Part shown: positions 44,992 through 53,760 of the stretch, in pieces
Layout: the number at the start of each line of letters is the position of its first letter
Numbering within the stretch: the stretch's first letter is position 1
NCBI RefSeq assembly: GCF_031312535.1
Contig: NZ_CP133594.1
Coordinates: 992,001 to 1,056,000, forward strand
DNA length: 64,000 nt
Reading direction: 5' to 3'
DNA from: Methanolobus mangrovi
GTDB lineage: Archaea > Halobacteriota > Methanosarcinia > Methanosarcinales > Methanosarcinaceae
Position numbers and translations under genes: made by a program
Notes under the pieces: generated by a model
Seen by the model: only the letters and a program-made list of their open reading frames with translations
What the model was told of the DNA's origin: nothing
Database searches by the model: none

Positions 44992-45310
44992 AACCTCTTC
45001 ACCGCCGGAGTATTTAAATTTAGATCTCCATTCCCTCTTATCCTTTGCTTGATTCCCTGAAACCTGTTCCTAGAAACTCCGAGAGCTTCAGCTTCAGTTT
45101 GTGACATATTAATAATGCTATCCATAATCTTTTGTTTGTTGATGAATTCTTGAGCTTTTTAACGTCAAGAGCCTGTTCTTCTATATTATTGGATTCCTTG
45201 CCGATATAGATAACAGAATCAGCATAAACATGCCTCCTTTCCAGTATTCCAACATCCCCATCAAACTTAGGTTCGGGATGATTAGCATATTCTATTATCA
45301 TCCCAACCAA
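44992..45310 (-). pseudogene. Frameshifted ORF of unknown family with C-terminal HTH
   Basis: The N-terminal frame (from 45310) reads MVGMIIEYANHPEPKFDGDV... to YIGKESNNIEEQALDVKK. In the A-run complementary to 45156-45160 a one-base deletion shifts the frame. Putting it back gives KAQEFINKQKIMDSIINM, then an HTH-like SQTEAEALGVSRNRFQGIK, and a LNLNTPAVKRLII end at the TAA at 44992. The C-terminal HTH with a short basic tail recalls mobile-element nucleases; I cannot name the family. Confidence 0.5.
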
Positions 45311-45463
45311 TTGCTCAAAGAAATGAGAAAGACAGCTTCAATAACTATTTATTAAAAATTATCTTAACTAATATTAGGGAGAACGGATAGGAATCAAATA
45401 GATTATAGAAATCTGTACTAATATTTCTATAATTTACACATTGGACCTTCTGGAAGGTATTTT

Positions 45464-45733
45464 ATGAATGATTTGATAAAATCAAAACATCCGAGGGACA
45501 TATTTAATGAATTAAAATGGAAAGAAGATACGAGTATAAACGAATGCAGCATAGAGTATATCCACAGGGGTGTGCCTGGAAATACAAAAACGGTTTCCGG
45601 AGAGAATATAGTAGATATTGGACACTCATTCCTTACGCTTTATCCGGATACTATGATACCATATCACAGGATACTTAAAATTAAGTACAGAGGGAAAAAT
45701 ATCTACGTAAAGACTGCAACAGGACACGTTTGA
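45464..45733 (+). CDS. DUF504/UPF0248 family protein
   Basis: This 89-residue protein has the DUF504 pattern HPRDIFNELKWKED, IEYIHRGVPGNTKTVSGENIVDIGHSFLTL, ending IPYHRILKIKYRGK. The family is common in archaea and is thought to be linked with RNA metabolism, but no function is proven. It is a lone gene behind the decayed region. Confidence 0.82.
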   Translation: MNDLIKSKHPRDIFNELKWKEDTSINECSIEYIHRGVPGNTKTVSGENIVDIGHSFLTLYPDTMIPYHRILKIKYRGKNIYVKTATGHV

Positions 45734-45917
45734 TCTGTGAGTACTTCCTTTTTTCCATTTCCCTAAGAACTCCTGTACTATCAAAATCAATAAATTACAT
45801 TTATGGAGGGCAAAGTTATTTATTTCAATGCCGGTTTTTATTCCCTAGTCTGAACACCCTGCAGACATGTTACTATTATAGTTAGTATATGCAGAGAATA
45901 CAAGTGGATGGATAGGA

Positions 45918-45960
45918 GTGCCATAAGGCACAGGTACTAAATCCGACAGAAAGTCGGTTT
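45918..45960 (+). promoter_or_regulatory. Two-hairpin leader upstream of aconitase
   Basis: Hairpin 1: GTGCC/GGCAC (45918-45922, 45927-45931) with loop ATAA. Hairpin 2: CCGAC/GTCGG (45943-45947, 45953-45957) with loop AGAAA, followed by TTTT. Both lie in the leader 50-90 bases upstream of the aconitase start (46011). Hairpin 2 plus U-run resembles an attenuator. I do not recognise a known riboswitch. Confidence 0.5.
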
Positions 45961-46010
45961 TAAACTTATACGAATATCATAATCAAGGATACATTTGAAT
46001 AGGTGACATT

Positions 46011-48794
46011 ATGACATGTGATGATTTTAAAGACCCATTCAGGGCCAAACAGACCATCAATATTGCTGATAAAAAGGTAACCATTTATCGCTTACAAAAA
46101 CTGGAAGAGCTTGGAATAGCCAACATTTCCAGGTTACCTTACTCCATTAGAGTCTTGCTGGAAGCTGTATTAAGGAATGTAGATGGAAAGGTAATTACCG
46201 AAGATGATGTAAAGAATCTTGCTGGCTGGAGTCCTGATGGGGTTCCTGCACTGGATATACCTTTCATTCCATCAAGAGTTATAATGCAGGACTTCACAGG
46301 TGTCCCTGCAGTAGTTGACATTGCTGCCATAAGGTCTGCCATGCAGAGACTTGGCGGTGACCCTTCAATAATCAACCCCGTGATACCTGCTGACCTCGTA
46401 ATTGATCACTCCATACAGGTAGATTACTACGGTACATCTTATGCCCGCAACTGCAATGAGAAATATGAGTTCCATCGCAACAAGGAAAGATATGAATTAC
46501 TGCACTGGGCACAGAATGCTTTTGATAATATGAGAGTAGTGCCTCCTGCAAGTGGTATTATTCACCAGGTCAACCTTGAGAACCTGGCATCTGTTGTCCA
46601 CCTTAAAGAGAAATGCGGAGAACTGATCGCTTATCCAGATACACTCGTAGGTACTGATTCCCACACAACAATGATTAACGGACTTGGTGTCCTTGGTTGG
46701 GGTGTTGGCGGTATAGAAGCTGAAGCTGTTATGCTTGGCCAGCCATACTACATGCCAATTCCGGAAGTAGTAGGCTTTAAGCTTACAGGCGAGCTCCGGG
46801 AAGGAGTCACATCCACAGACCTTGTACTTACTGTCGTGGAAATGCTCAGAGCACACGGTGTTGTCGGCAAGTTCGTGGAATTCTACGGACCCGGTTACAA
46901 GGCACTGGAACTGACCGACAGGGCAGTACTTGCTAACATGGCCCCTGAATACGGCGCTACAATGGGATTCTGCCCGGTAGACGAAGTCACTCTTGACTAC
47001 ATGATAATGACAGGCAGAACCGAGGAACATGTTGACAGAGTAAGACAATACTGCAAAGAACAGGGCCTCTTCATGGAAGATGGACTGGCAGATCCGGACT
47101 TCACATCAACACTGGAACTTGACATCAGCACAGTAGAACCATCCCTTGCAGGACCTAAGAGACCACAGGACCGCATACCTGTACAGGAAATGTCAAAAGC
47201 ATTCCACCAGACAATGAAAGATGTCTTTGCCGCAAAGAGTGGTAAAAAGCCAAACGGAGATGACCCTGATTACAGCCGCTGGCTTGGAGAAGGCGGATAC
47301 AGTGTCTCTGAGATCACACATCCTCATCACACCGGTATTACAAAGATAAAATGTGCAGACGATGTAGTTGCAGTTACACACGGTTCTGTTGTCATTGCAT
47401 CCATAACATCCTGTACTAACACATCCAGCCCGTCACTTATGATAGGTGCCGGACTGGTTGCAAAGAAAGCTGTTGAAAAGGGACTTAAGGTAAAACCTTT
47501 CGTAAAGACAAGTCTTGCACCTGGTTCCCGTGTAGTTACTGATTACCTTGAAGAAGCAGGTCTCATGCCATATCTCGATGCACTCGGCTTCCACCTTGTA
47601 GGCTATGGTTGCCTGACATGCATAGGAAACAGCGGACCACTCAGAGAAGCAGTTTCAAACGAAATCGAGAGCAAAGACCTTACGGTTGCTGCAGTTCTCA
47701 GTGGTAACAGGAACTTTGAAGGCAGGATCAATTCACAGGTAAAGGCCAACTATCTGGCTTCACCGATGCTTGTGGTGGCTTATGCACTTGCAGGTACAGT
47801 TGACATTGATCTTATGAAAGAGCCGATAGCCTGTGATCCTAACGGTCAGCCAGTTTATCTGAAGGATATCTGGCCAGGTAAGGAAGAACTCGATGAATGC
47901 ATCAGCAAATCCGTAACCCCTGAGATGTTCAAGGAACAGTATGCTAACGTCTATCAGGGAACAGACCTCTGGAGGAGCCTCGATGCACCTAAGGGTTTGC
48001 TTTACGACTGGGATAATGATTCCACATACATACAGGAACCACCTTTCTTCAAGGACTTCCCGCTTGAAGTGACCGAATTGGCGGATATCGAAGGAGCACG
48101 TGCTCTTGCCCTGGTAGGAGACAGTATAACCACTGACCACATATCCCCTGCAGGCTCAATTCCAACGAGCTATCCTGCCGGCCAGTACCTGCTCTCAAAG
48201 GGTGTCGATGAAAAGAATTTCAATTCATATGGCTCCAGGCGTGGTAACCATGAGGTCATGATGAGAGGAACATTCGGAAACGTGCGCCTTAAGAACAAAC
48301 TCGTCGGAAGCAAGGAAGGCTCATGGACCATACACCAGCCAGATGGACAGGAAATGCCGATCTATGATGCTGCAATGAAATACGTGGAAGAAGGAACTCC
48401 ACTTGTGGTTATTGCAGGAAAGGAATATGGTACCGGAAGCTCACGTGACTGGGCTGCAAAGGGTACTCAACTGCTTGGCATTAAAGCAGTTATTGCTGAA
48501 TCATATGAGAGAATACACCGCAGTAACCTTGTTGGTATGGGAGTACTTCCACTGCAGTTCAGGGAAGGAGAATCCGCAGAGAGCCTTGGACTTAACGGGA
48601 AGGAAATCTACGAGATCAGAGGTATCGATGCACTCAAACCATTCGGTGAACTCACAGTTATCGCAAGATCAGATGATGGAGAAGATAAGACCTTTAATGT
48701 CCTTGTCCGCCTGAACTCTGATATTGAAATAGAGTATTACATGAACGGTGGTATCCTCCATAAATTCCTGAGGGACGGAATAAAGGGTGAATGA
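46011..48794 (+). CDS. acnA: Aconitate hydratase, AcnA type
   Basis: This 927-residue [4Fe-4S] enzyme interconverts citrate and isocitrate. The IRP/AcnA architecture is complete: TDSHTTMINGLGVLGWGVGGIEAEA near residue 215, the cluster cysteines in SITSCTNTSSPS (about residue 465) and YGCLTCIGNSG (about residue 535), GNRNFEGR, and the swivel domain with GDSITTDHISPAGSIP and GKEYGTGSSRDWAAKGT. AGGTGA lies four bases before the ATG. Bacterial-type AcnA in a methanogen suggests ancient lateral transfer. With citrate synthase downstream it makes isocitrate for the 2-oxoglutarate branch. Confidence 0.96.
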   Translation: MTCDDFKDPFRAKQTINIADKKVTIYRLQKLEELGIANISRLPYSIRVLLEAVLRNVDGKVITEDDVKNLAGWSPDGVPALDIPFIPSRVIMQDFTGVPAVVDIAAIRSAMQRLGGDPSIINPVIPADLVIDHSIQVDYYGTSYARNCNEKYEFHRNKERYELLHWAQNAFDNMRVVPPASGIIHQVNLENLASVVHLKEKCGELIAYPDTLVGTDSHTTMINGLGVLGWGVGGIEAEAVMLGQPYYMPIPEVVGFKLTGELREGVTSTDLVLTVVEMLRAHGVVGKFVEFYGPGYKALELTDRAVLANMAPEYGATMGFCPVDEVTLDYMIMTGRTEEHVDRVRQYCKEQGLFMEDGLADPDFTSTLELDISTVEPSLAGPKRPQDRIPVQEMSKAFHQTMKDVFAAKSGKKPNGDDPDYSRWLGEGGYSVSEITHPHHTGITKIKCADDVVAVTHGSVVIASITSCTNTSSPSLMIGAGLVAKKAVEKGLKVKPFVKTSLAPGSRVVTDYLEEAGLMPYLDALGFHLVGYGCLTCIGNSGPLREAVSNEIESKDLTVAAVLSGNRNFEGRINSQVKANYLASPMLVVAYALAGTVDIDLMKEPIACDPNGQPVYLKDIWPGKEELDECISKSVTPEMFKEQYANVYQGTDLWRSLDAPKGLLYDWDNDSTYIQEPPFFKDFPLEVTELADIEGARALALVGDSITTDHISPAGSIPTSYPAGQYLLSKGVDEKNFNSYGSRRGNHEVMMRGTFGNVRLKNKLVGSKEGSWTIHQPDGQEMPIYDAAMKYVEEGTPLVVIAGKEYGTGSSRDWAAKGTQLLGIKAVIAESYERIHRSNLVGMGVLPLQFREGESAESLGLNGKEIYEIRGIDALKPFGELTVIARSDDGEDKTFNVLVRLNSDIEIEYYMNGGILHKFLRDGIKGE

Positions 48795-48815
48795 TTGGTT
48801 CATTCCCCTTTTTAA
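48783..48815 (+). terminator. Terminator-like hairpin after aconitase
   Basis: An imperfect stem AAGGG..AATGA / TCATT..CCCTT overlaps the stop (48783-48794 with 48800-48810) and is followed by TTTTTAATTT. This and the TATA-like DNA before 48957 suggest that citrate synthase has its own promoter. Confidence 0.45.
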
Positions 48816-48956
48816 TTTAATATAAAGCTTCACTATTTTTCTAGTTAATTATATATTATGACTATGAAATTCGAGCAAACTTTATATATCGACAATTAAA
48901 AGTTAATATTGACATATTTTATCAAAACGTACACTTAATCCATCGGGGGATTTTTA

Positions 48957-50054
48957 ATGGAAGAGATGAAGAAAGGCCTTGAAGGCGTAGTAGCTTTGGA
49001 TACCAAAATTTCCTTTATTGATGGTATCCAGGGAATCCTGATGTATAGGGGGATCAAAATAGAGGATCTTGCTGATCTCTCTTATGATGCGGTTTCCTAT
49101 CTCCTCATCAATGGAAATATTCCCAATGAAACTGAGTTGTTAGAATACTCTCAGGAAATCAAAAAGAACCGTCAAATAAATGGTAAACAAATAGAAGTGC
49201 TCAATGAATTCGATTTTGGAATTGAGGCTCTTGACGGTTTAAGAACCGCTATTTCATGTACAGCTCACTTTGATCTTGAAAACAACCATCATTCACCTGA
49301 TGCGAATAAGAACAAATCCATCAGGCTTGTTGCAAAATTCCCAACTATTGTTGCAGCTTTGCATCGGGCAAGTTTTGGTCAGGAACCATTAGAACCGAAT
49401 GATGAACTATCCCATGGTGCCAACTTCCTTTACATGCTTACCGGCAAGATCCCAACAGAACTTGAAGCTGAAGCAATGGAAAAGGACCTTATACTGAGTG
49501 CTGAGCATGAATTGAATCCATCAACATTCTCTTTGAGAATTGCAGCATCAACCCTGTCAGACCTGTACTCGGCTGTTATATGTGGTCTTTGCACCCTAAA
49601 AGGACCTTTACACGGTGGTGCCAGAAAAGGTGTAATGGATATGCTGGATGAGGTTGGAACTATAGAGAACGTCCAGAGTTACGTTCTTGACAAACTCGAA
49701 AAGAAAGAGAAGATCATGGGATTCGGGCATCGTGTCTATAAGACGTATGACCCCAGAGCTAGAATATACAAAGATGTCGCAAAAAGGTTATCCATAGAAA
49801 AACAAGACAGCAGCTGGTTTGATATGGCTGAGGAAATTGAGCGCATTCTTTACCACGAATTCGTAGAAATAAGAGGAAAGTCGCTCTATCCGAATGTGGA
49901 TTTCTATTCTGCAGTGGTATACAAGTATCTGGATATTCCCGCTGAACTTGCAACTTCCATATTCGCAATCGGAAGGGTTTCAGGATGGATAGCCCATTGT
50001 ATGGAACAATATGCCGATAACCGGGTAATCAGACCAAGGGCACATTTTGTGTGA
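48957..50054 (+). CDS. Citrate synthase
   Basis: This 365-residue enzyme condenses acetyl-CoA and oxaloacetate. It is the short (Si-type, archaeal/Gram-positive) form. The catalytic residues are in GPLHGGARKGVMDM (His, near 221), GFGHRVYKTYDPRA (His, near 261) and PNVDFYSAVVYKYL (Asp, near 318). GGGGGA lies 6 bases upstream. A TATA-like element (TTTATATAT, about 48879-48887) precedes it. Together with aconitase it feeds the oxidative route to 2-oxoglutarate used by Methanosarcina relatives; isocitrate dehydrogenase is not in the window. Confidence 0.95.
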   Translation: MEEMKKGLEGVVALDTKISFIDGIQGILMYRGIKIEDLADLSYDAVSYLLINGNIPNETELLEYSQEIKKNRQINGKQIEVLNEFDFGIEALDGLRTAISCTAHFDLENNHHSPDANKNKSIRLVAKFPTIVAALHRASFGQEPLEPNDELSHGANFLYMLTGKIPTELEAEAMEKDLILSAEHELNPSTFSLRIAASTLSDLYSAVICGLCTLKGPLHGGARKGVMDMLDEVGTIENVQSYVLDKLEKKEKIMGFGHRVYKTYDPRARIYKDVAKRLSIEKQDSSWFDMAEEIERILYHEFVEIRGKSLYPNVDFYSAVVYKYLDIPAELATSIFAIGRVSGWIAHCMEQYADNRVIRPRAHFV

Positions 50055-50062
50055 GCCCTTAT

Positions 50063-50497
50063 CTATTCTTTTTCACATTCCTTTTTCAGGTTATTGTTCA
50101 TACTTTCAAAACCCTGTCTGGTCCTTTCACCTATCAGGGACAGTATAAGCGGTGCAAGTATACCCCGGAACCTTTCACACTGTATGAATCTCGTCCTGCT
50201 ATTTTCAAGTTCCTCGATTCTGAATACATGTTCACCGTCAAAGATACCTTTTACCCATAAATTGCCTATCCACCTGTATTCGTGCACAGGCTCTACTTTT
50301 GTGATAACCGGATTGAAATTTACACCTTTCATGCCCGGTGGCTGCATATAAACATCGAGCCTTGATCCGGGTTCAAGTTCACCTTTTATTCTGGTGATGA
50401 ACGGGTTCCATTTGTCAAAACTTTCAAAATCTGTAAGGAGGTCCCAGACCTCATTAATAGGAGCTTCAATTATGATATCAGTACAAATCTTATGCAT
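50063..50497 (-). CDS. SRPBCC-superfamily protein
   Basis: This 144-residue Bet v1/START-like protein shows the classic layout: first strand with IIIEAPINEVWDLLTDFESFDKWNPFI, then EPGSRLDVYMQPPG, EYRWIGNLWVKGIFDGEHVFRIEEL and the last helix ILSLIGERTRQGFESMNNNLKKECEK. Such proteins bind small hydrophobic ligands; a specific ligand cannot be named. It converges on citrate synthase with 8 bases between. Confidence 0.82.
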   Translation of the reverse strand: MHKICTDIIIEAPINEVWDLLTDFESFDKWNPFITRIKGELEPGSRLDVYMQPPGMKGVNFNPVITKVEPVHEYRWIGNLWVKGIFDGEHVFRIEELENSRTRFIQCERFRGILAPLILSLIGERTRQGFESMNNNLKKECEKE

Positions 50498-50864
50498 TGT
50501 GAGGTAAACCTCCGGTAAAAAGGAAGTTGAAAGAAAAAAATGATTTATTGTTCACACTAATTCCCTGCTTTTCTGTGAAACCGATTTAGCGCTCATTAAA
50601 TATATAATTTTAGATGATATTAAAATAGAAAACATAAAGAACAAAATCACCTGCTGATTGAGAAAGTATATTTAGAGAATTTAGTTGTAAGCATTTATAT
50701 CGTCGCCTATCCCTGTCTAAGGTTTACATGGATTAAAAGTTTTACTGTTTTAGACGGTATCAACAAAACTATCCATACAAGCAGAAACATTACCTCATGT
50801 GAGTGTTTTTATACAGCAAAATTCATATAATGTATAGTTATCGTTTACAATACAGGTAATAATC
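50498..50864. other. Gene-free A+T-rich gap
   Basis: I see no gene, repeat or hairpin worth calling in this 367-bp divergent gap. It must contain the promoters for the SRPBCC gene and the small membrane protein gene. Confidence 0.4.
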
Positions 50865-51071
50865 ATGGGTAACAAAAGAACATATGGCGTGCCGGCACTA
50901 TTATCATTTTTCATACCGGGACTGGGACAGATAATTAAAGGAGAGTTATTCAAGGCAATAGGCATATGGGTAGTTCTGGCTATTTGCTTTATATTGCAAT
51001 TCATTCTCATAGGTTACCTATTGGGAGCCATTGTCTGGGTCTGGCAGATCTATGATGCATATAACAATTGA
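50865..51071 (+). CDS. Small two-helix membrane protein (TM2-like)
   Basis: This 68-residue protein has a charged N terminus (MGNKRTYGVPALLSFFIPGLGQI), then two hydrophobic helices. The PALLSFFIPGLGQIIKGE...YLLGAIVWVWQIYDAY pattern is that of small TM2/DUF5683-type proteins. Function unknown. AGGTAATAATC lies just before the ATG at 50865. Confidence 0.68.
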   Translation: MGNKRTYGVPALLSFFIPGLGQIIKGELFKAIGIWVVLAICFILQFILIGYLLGAIVWVWQIYDAYNN

Positions 51072-51122
51072 TTAAAAGAGAAGGAAATATTACCCTCTTT
51101 TTTCTTCAATGAAAAAACAAAC

Positions 51123-51527
51123 CTAAAATATCTCCCGGATACCTGTAACCTTCTCGCCCTTTGCACCCTGCACGGTTACATCAAAATCCTTGAATTTTGG
51201 AACACCCTTGCCACCTGTTTCATCAGGCACAAGAGCATTGGACCACGGGCCATTCACCATATAGGCGATCCCGGAGTGTTCTTCCTCGTATCCTGATTTC
51301 TGTGCTTTGACAACAACTTTTCCAAAGCCATTCTTCACGATTACAGTGTCATCTTCTTTAATGGAAAGTCTGGATATATCCTTTGAATCAAGTTTGACAA
51401 CCGCTGAAAGCTTTTCATACTCTTCACCAAAACGTGAGGATTCCTGGGCAGTGTTCTGGAACACGTCCCTATAGGTAACTATCTTCAGTTTAATTTCCGG
51501 TGCAGCAAGGAATTGTCCAAATCCCAT
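51123..51527 (-). CDS. fwdD: Formylmethanofuran dehydrogenase subunit D
   Basis: This 134-residue subunit has the molybdopterin-dinucleotide-binding beta-barrel fold: VTYRDVFQNTAQESSRFGEEY, VVKLDSKDISRLSIKEDDTVIVKN, and GIAYMVNGPWSNALVPDETGGKGVPKFKDF, all characteristic of FwdD/FmdD. It assists FwdB in CO2 reduction to formylmethanofuran, the entry (or, in methylotrophs, exit) step of methanogenesis. The ATG shares one base with the fwdB stop. Whether this is the Mo or W form cannot be told. Confidence 0.9.
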   Translation of the reverse strand: MGFGQFLAAPEIKLKIVTYRDVFQNTAQESSRFGEEYEKLSAVVKLDSKDISRLSIKEDDTVIVKNGFGKVVVKAQKSGYEEEHSGIAYMVNGPWSNALVPDETGGKGVPKFKDFDVTVQGAKGEKVTGIREIF

Positions 51528-52780
51528 CAGATCGCCTCCGTAATTCTTGTCAGTATTTCCTCATCAGAAAGATTATCAGTTTCAATGATCTTTTTCAATT
51601 CGATTTCCACACCGTCCATACGTACAGCAGTGCCACCGGCTTCAACTCCGCCAAGTGCACATGGTATTGTTACTGTTGACCTTGTTGCTGTCAGGTTCTG
51701 GCATGGATCAATGGTTATAAGCGGAATCTCTGTAAGATAGCGTGCAACAGATAGTGGCAGACTTGATAAAGGGTCCGAGCCAATGATGAGTGCTGCGTCC
51801 ACAGACTTGTTTTTAAGAGCTTCGACCACTGAATACTCAGCTCCGTGGTCGGTATTGCCGGTTTCACCGTTGAACTTCAGACGGTTGACAGACCCAGTTT
51901 CTGCAAAGAGGTTCTGGTTAAAACCCCTCATATTGTACTGACCAACCATGGGTATAAGATGGAAATTGGAAACTTCATTTAGCTTTTCCATCAATTTGAA
52001 CAGGGGCTCAAGTTCTTCAAGGGAATAAACAAGTCCAAGCCCGACACAGATAACACCGAACTTTGCCTTCTTCATTACATTTGCAAGTTCCAGTATCCTT
52101 TTCTTGTCGAAATCAAAGGATGTTTTAGGAACTTTACTTGACAGACCACTTACAAGAGCATCCATGAACTCTGCATCCGCGCTCATTGGTATCTGGTAGA
52201 ATCGGGTATCTCTGCATATCTCGGCAGTCGATGATCTCCTTATATCGATGGTTATTGCAGTCCTGTCCTCTTCCCATCCCCTCTGGCGCTCCTTGCCACG
52301 GGGGAAATATGAATATCTCGAAAGATGGCGAGGGTGAGAGTTGGAAGGATCAGCTCCCCAGAAAATGATAACATCAGCCTTGTGCCTGACATCATCCAGA
52401 GTGCATGTCTTGAGCTTTTCCTGAAGAATCGCTTCTATTATAGGCCCCTGACAGAATGAGGAAGTATCATCAATGTACGCACCGGTCTTCTTTGCGAGTC
52501 CGATGGATACTTTTTGTGCTTCTGAACTTGAATTACCATGACCGAATATCAGCGGGTTCTTCGCATTCTTGAGTATGGAAGCAGCTTTTGCAATAGCAGA
52601 ATCAATATCAGCCTTCTCTCCATCCACTGTGCATTCCAGAGGATTACTGCAACCTTTCATGCGTGCAACACCTTTAAGGCATGCAGCATGCACTTTGCTC
52701 AGTTTACCATCTTCTGTTTCAACCTCTATATCATCACAGAGAAGAGCACAGCCTGTACAAACATAATATTCACTGCTCAA
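51527..52780 (-). CDS. fwdB: Formylmethanofuran dehydrogenase subunit B
   Basis: This 417-residue catalytic subunit is of the molybdopterin oxidoreductase type. The N-terminal [4Fe-4S] cluster ligands are CTGCALLC (residues 8-15) with CLKG and CSN further on. The likely metal-binding Cys is C110 in DDTSSFCQGP, aligned by eye to the tungsten/molybdenum cysteine in FwdB. FWGADPSNSHPRHLSRY and HLIPMVGQYNMRGFNQ are typical. The full complex needs subunits A and C, which are not next to it. A Cys rather than Sec is used. Confidence 0.92.
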   Translation of the reverse strand: MSSEYYVCTGCALLCDDIEVETEDGKLSKVHAACLKGVARMKGCSNPLECTVDGEKADIDSAIAKAASILKNAKNPLIFGHGNSSSEAQKVSIGLAKKTGAYIDDTSSFCQGPIIEAILQEKLKTCTLDDVRHKADVIIFWGADPSNSHPRHLSRYSYFPRGKERQRGWEEDRTAITIDIRRSSTAEICRDTRFYQIPMSADAEFMDALVSGLSSKVPKTSFDFDKKRILELANVMKKAKFGVICVGLGLVYSLEELEPLFKLMEKLNEVSNFHLIPMVGQYNMRGFNQNLFAETGSVNRLKFNGETGNTDHGAEYSVVEALKNKSVDAALIIGSDPLSSLPLSVARYLTEIPLITIDPCQNLTATRSTVTIPCALGGVEAGGTAVRMDGVEIELKKIIETDNLSDEEILTRITEAI

Positions 52781-52816
52781 ATCATCACCACATTAAAAAA
52801 TAAGGATTCAGTTCGT

Positions 52817-53278
52817 TCAAACGAACTCTATTGCCTTTGTAGGACATGTATCTATACATGCAACACAAAGAATCCTGTTATCTCCGAAACGACGGCATTC
52901 CTGCACGTTCCTTGCCCTTACAACACCATCTTCTACCTTGAAGATGACCTTGTCAGAAGTTGGAGCTTTTCCACTGCCTGCACCCAACGGATCATTTGCT
53001 ACGTTCACAGGGCATGCAACTACACAATTACCACAGCCGATGCACTTCTCGTTATGAACTATCAGACCGGTTTCAGTGACATCCTTCACGGAACCGAACA
53101 TCTCCAATAACTTCTCGTAATTGGCTTTGTATTTTGCTTCATTCATAAGTGGAGGACAATCATCCACCTTTACCTTACGTCCAGGAAGATCAACAGCAAA
53201 TGCCATACATGTGGCTTTCCCACATTCCTTACAATTCGTTTTTGGGAGTAACTGGTATATTTCCATCACATTTGCCAT
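52817..53278 (-). CDS. Polyferredoxin-like iron-sulfur protein
   Basis: This 153-residue protein starts at ATG 53278 (AAGGTGA upstream; an in-frame GTG overlaps this site). The first 60 residues contain a four-cysteine FeS domain (LPKTNCKECGKATCMAFAVDL...DDCPP), as in the corrinoid iron-sulfur and related archaeal proteins. Two ferredoxin-like cluster segments follow, CIGCGNCVVACPVN and a spread CRRFGDNRILCVACIDTCPTKAI. It lies 36 bases upstream of fwdB, so it probably supplies electrons to this formylmethanofuran dehydrogenase. Confidence 0.82.
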   Translation of the reverse strand: MANVMEIYQLLPKTNCKECGKATCMAFAVDLPGRKVKVDDCPPLMNEAKYKANYEKLLEMFGSVKDVTETGLIVHNEKCIGCGNCVVACPVNVANDPLGAGSGKAPTSDKVIFKVEDGVVRARNVQECRRFGDNRILCVACIDTCPTKAIEFV

Positions 53279-53346
53279 TATTATCACCTTCGAAGTGAGT
53301 ATCCAGTATTAATTTACTGAAATGATCGTTTTTCCTTCGGATGCCT

Positions 53347-53625
53347 TCAAACTTTGAAGAACAAAGAACAGTGGCAATTGCCATCTTCATCGATCTCATG
53401 CTCGTGATAGACACATGGACAGATTATCTTGCGGTCCTGTTCTTCATCACCGCTTATTATTCTGCATGGACAGTACTGTTTTCCATGTTCATGCTTGTTC
53501 CTTGAAAGGCCCTCAATGACCATATGAAGCATTTCTTCATCCGGATTCAGAATGAAACCTCTCTTCTTTGCATATTTTGAAGCCCATTCATGTGTTTTTT
53601 CCATTATAGGTGCAAGGTCGGTCAT
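53347..53625 (-). CDS. Ferredoxin:thioredoxin reductase catalytic-subunit-like protein
   Basis: This 92-residue protein has the cysteine pattern of FTR beta: YCPCRI, CPCVYH and CHCSLF, which bind a [4Fe-4S] cluster next to a redox-active disulfide. It reduces thioredoxin with ferredoxin electrons. In methanogens the catalytic subunit occurs without the variable subunit, as here. It is read with the polyferredoxin/fwd genes on the same strand but after 68 bases. Confidence 0.88.
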   Translation of the reverse strand: MTDLAPIMEKTHEWASKYAKKRGFILNPDEEMLHMVIEGLSRNKHEHGKQYCPCRIISGDEEQDRKIICPCVYHEHEIDEDGNCHCSLFFKV

Positions 53626-53760
53626 AGATAATCTCCGATATAGTGATTTAAAAGTATGAAAGGTATATTCTGGATATCATTATTTATCTATTTCCCACAG
53701 ACAACGGTCTAGCTATCAAAACAAAGGGGCAAAAAAGTAGAATGCCGGATACAGTCCGGC

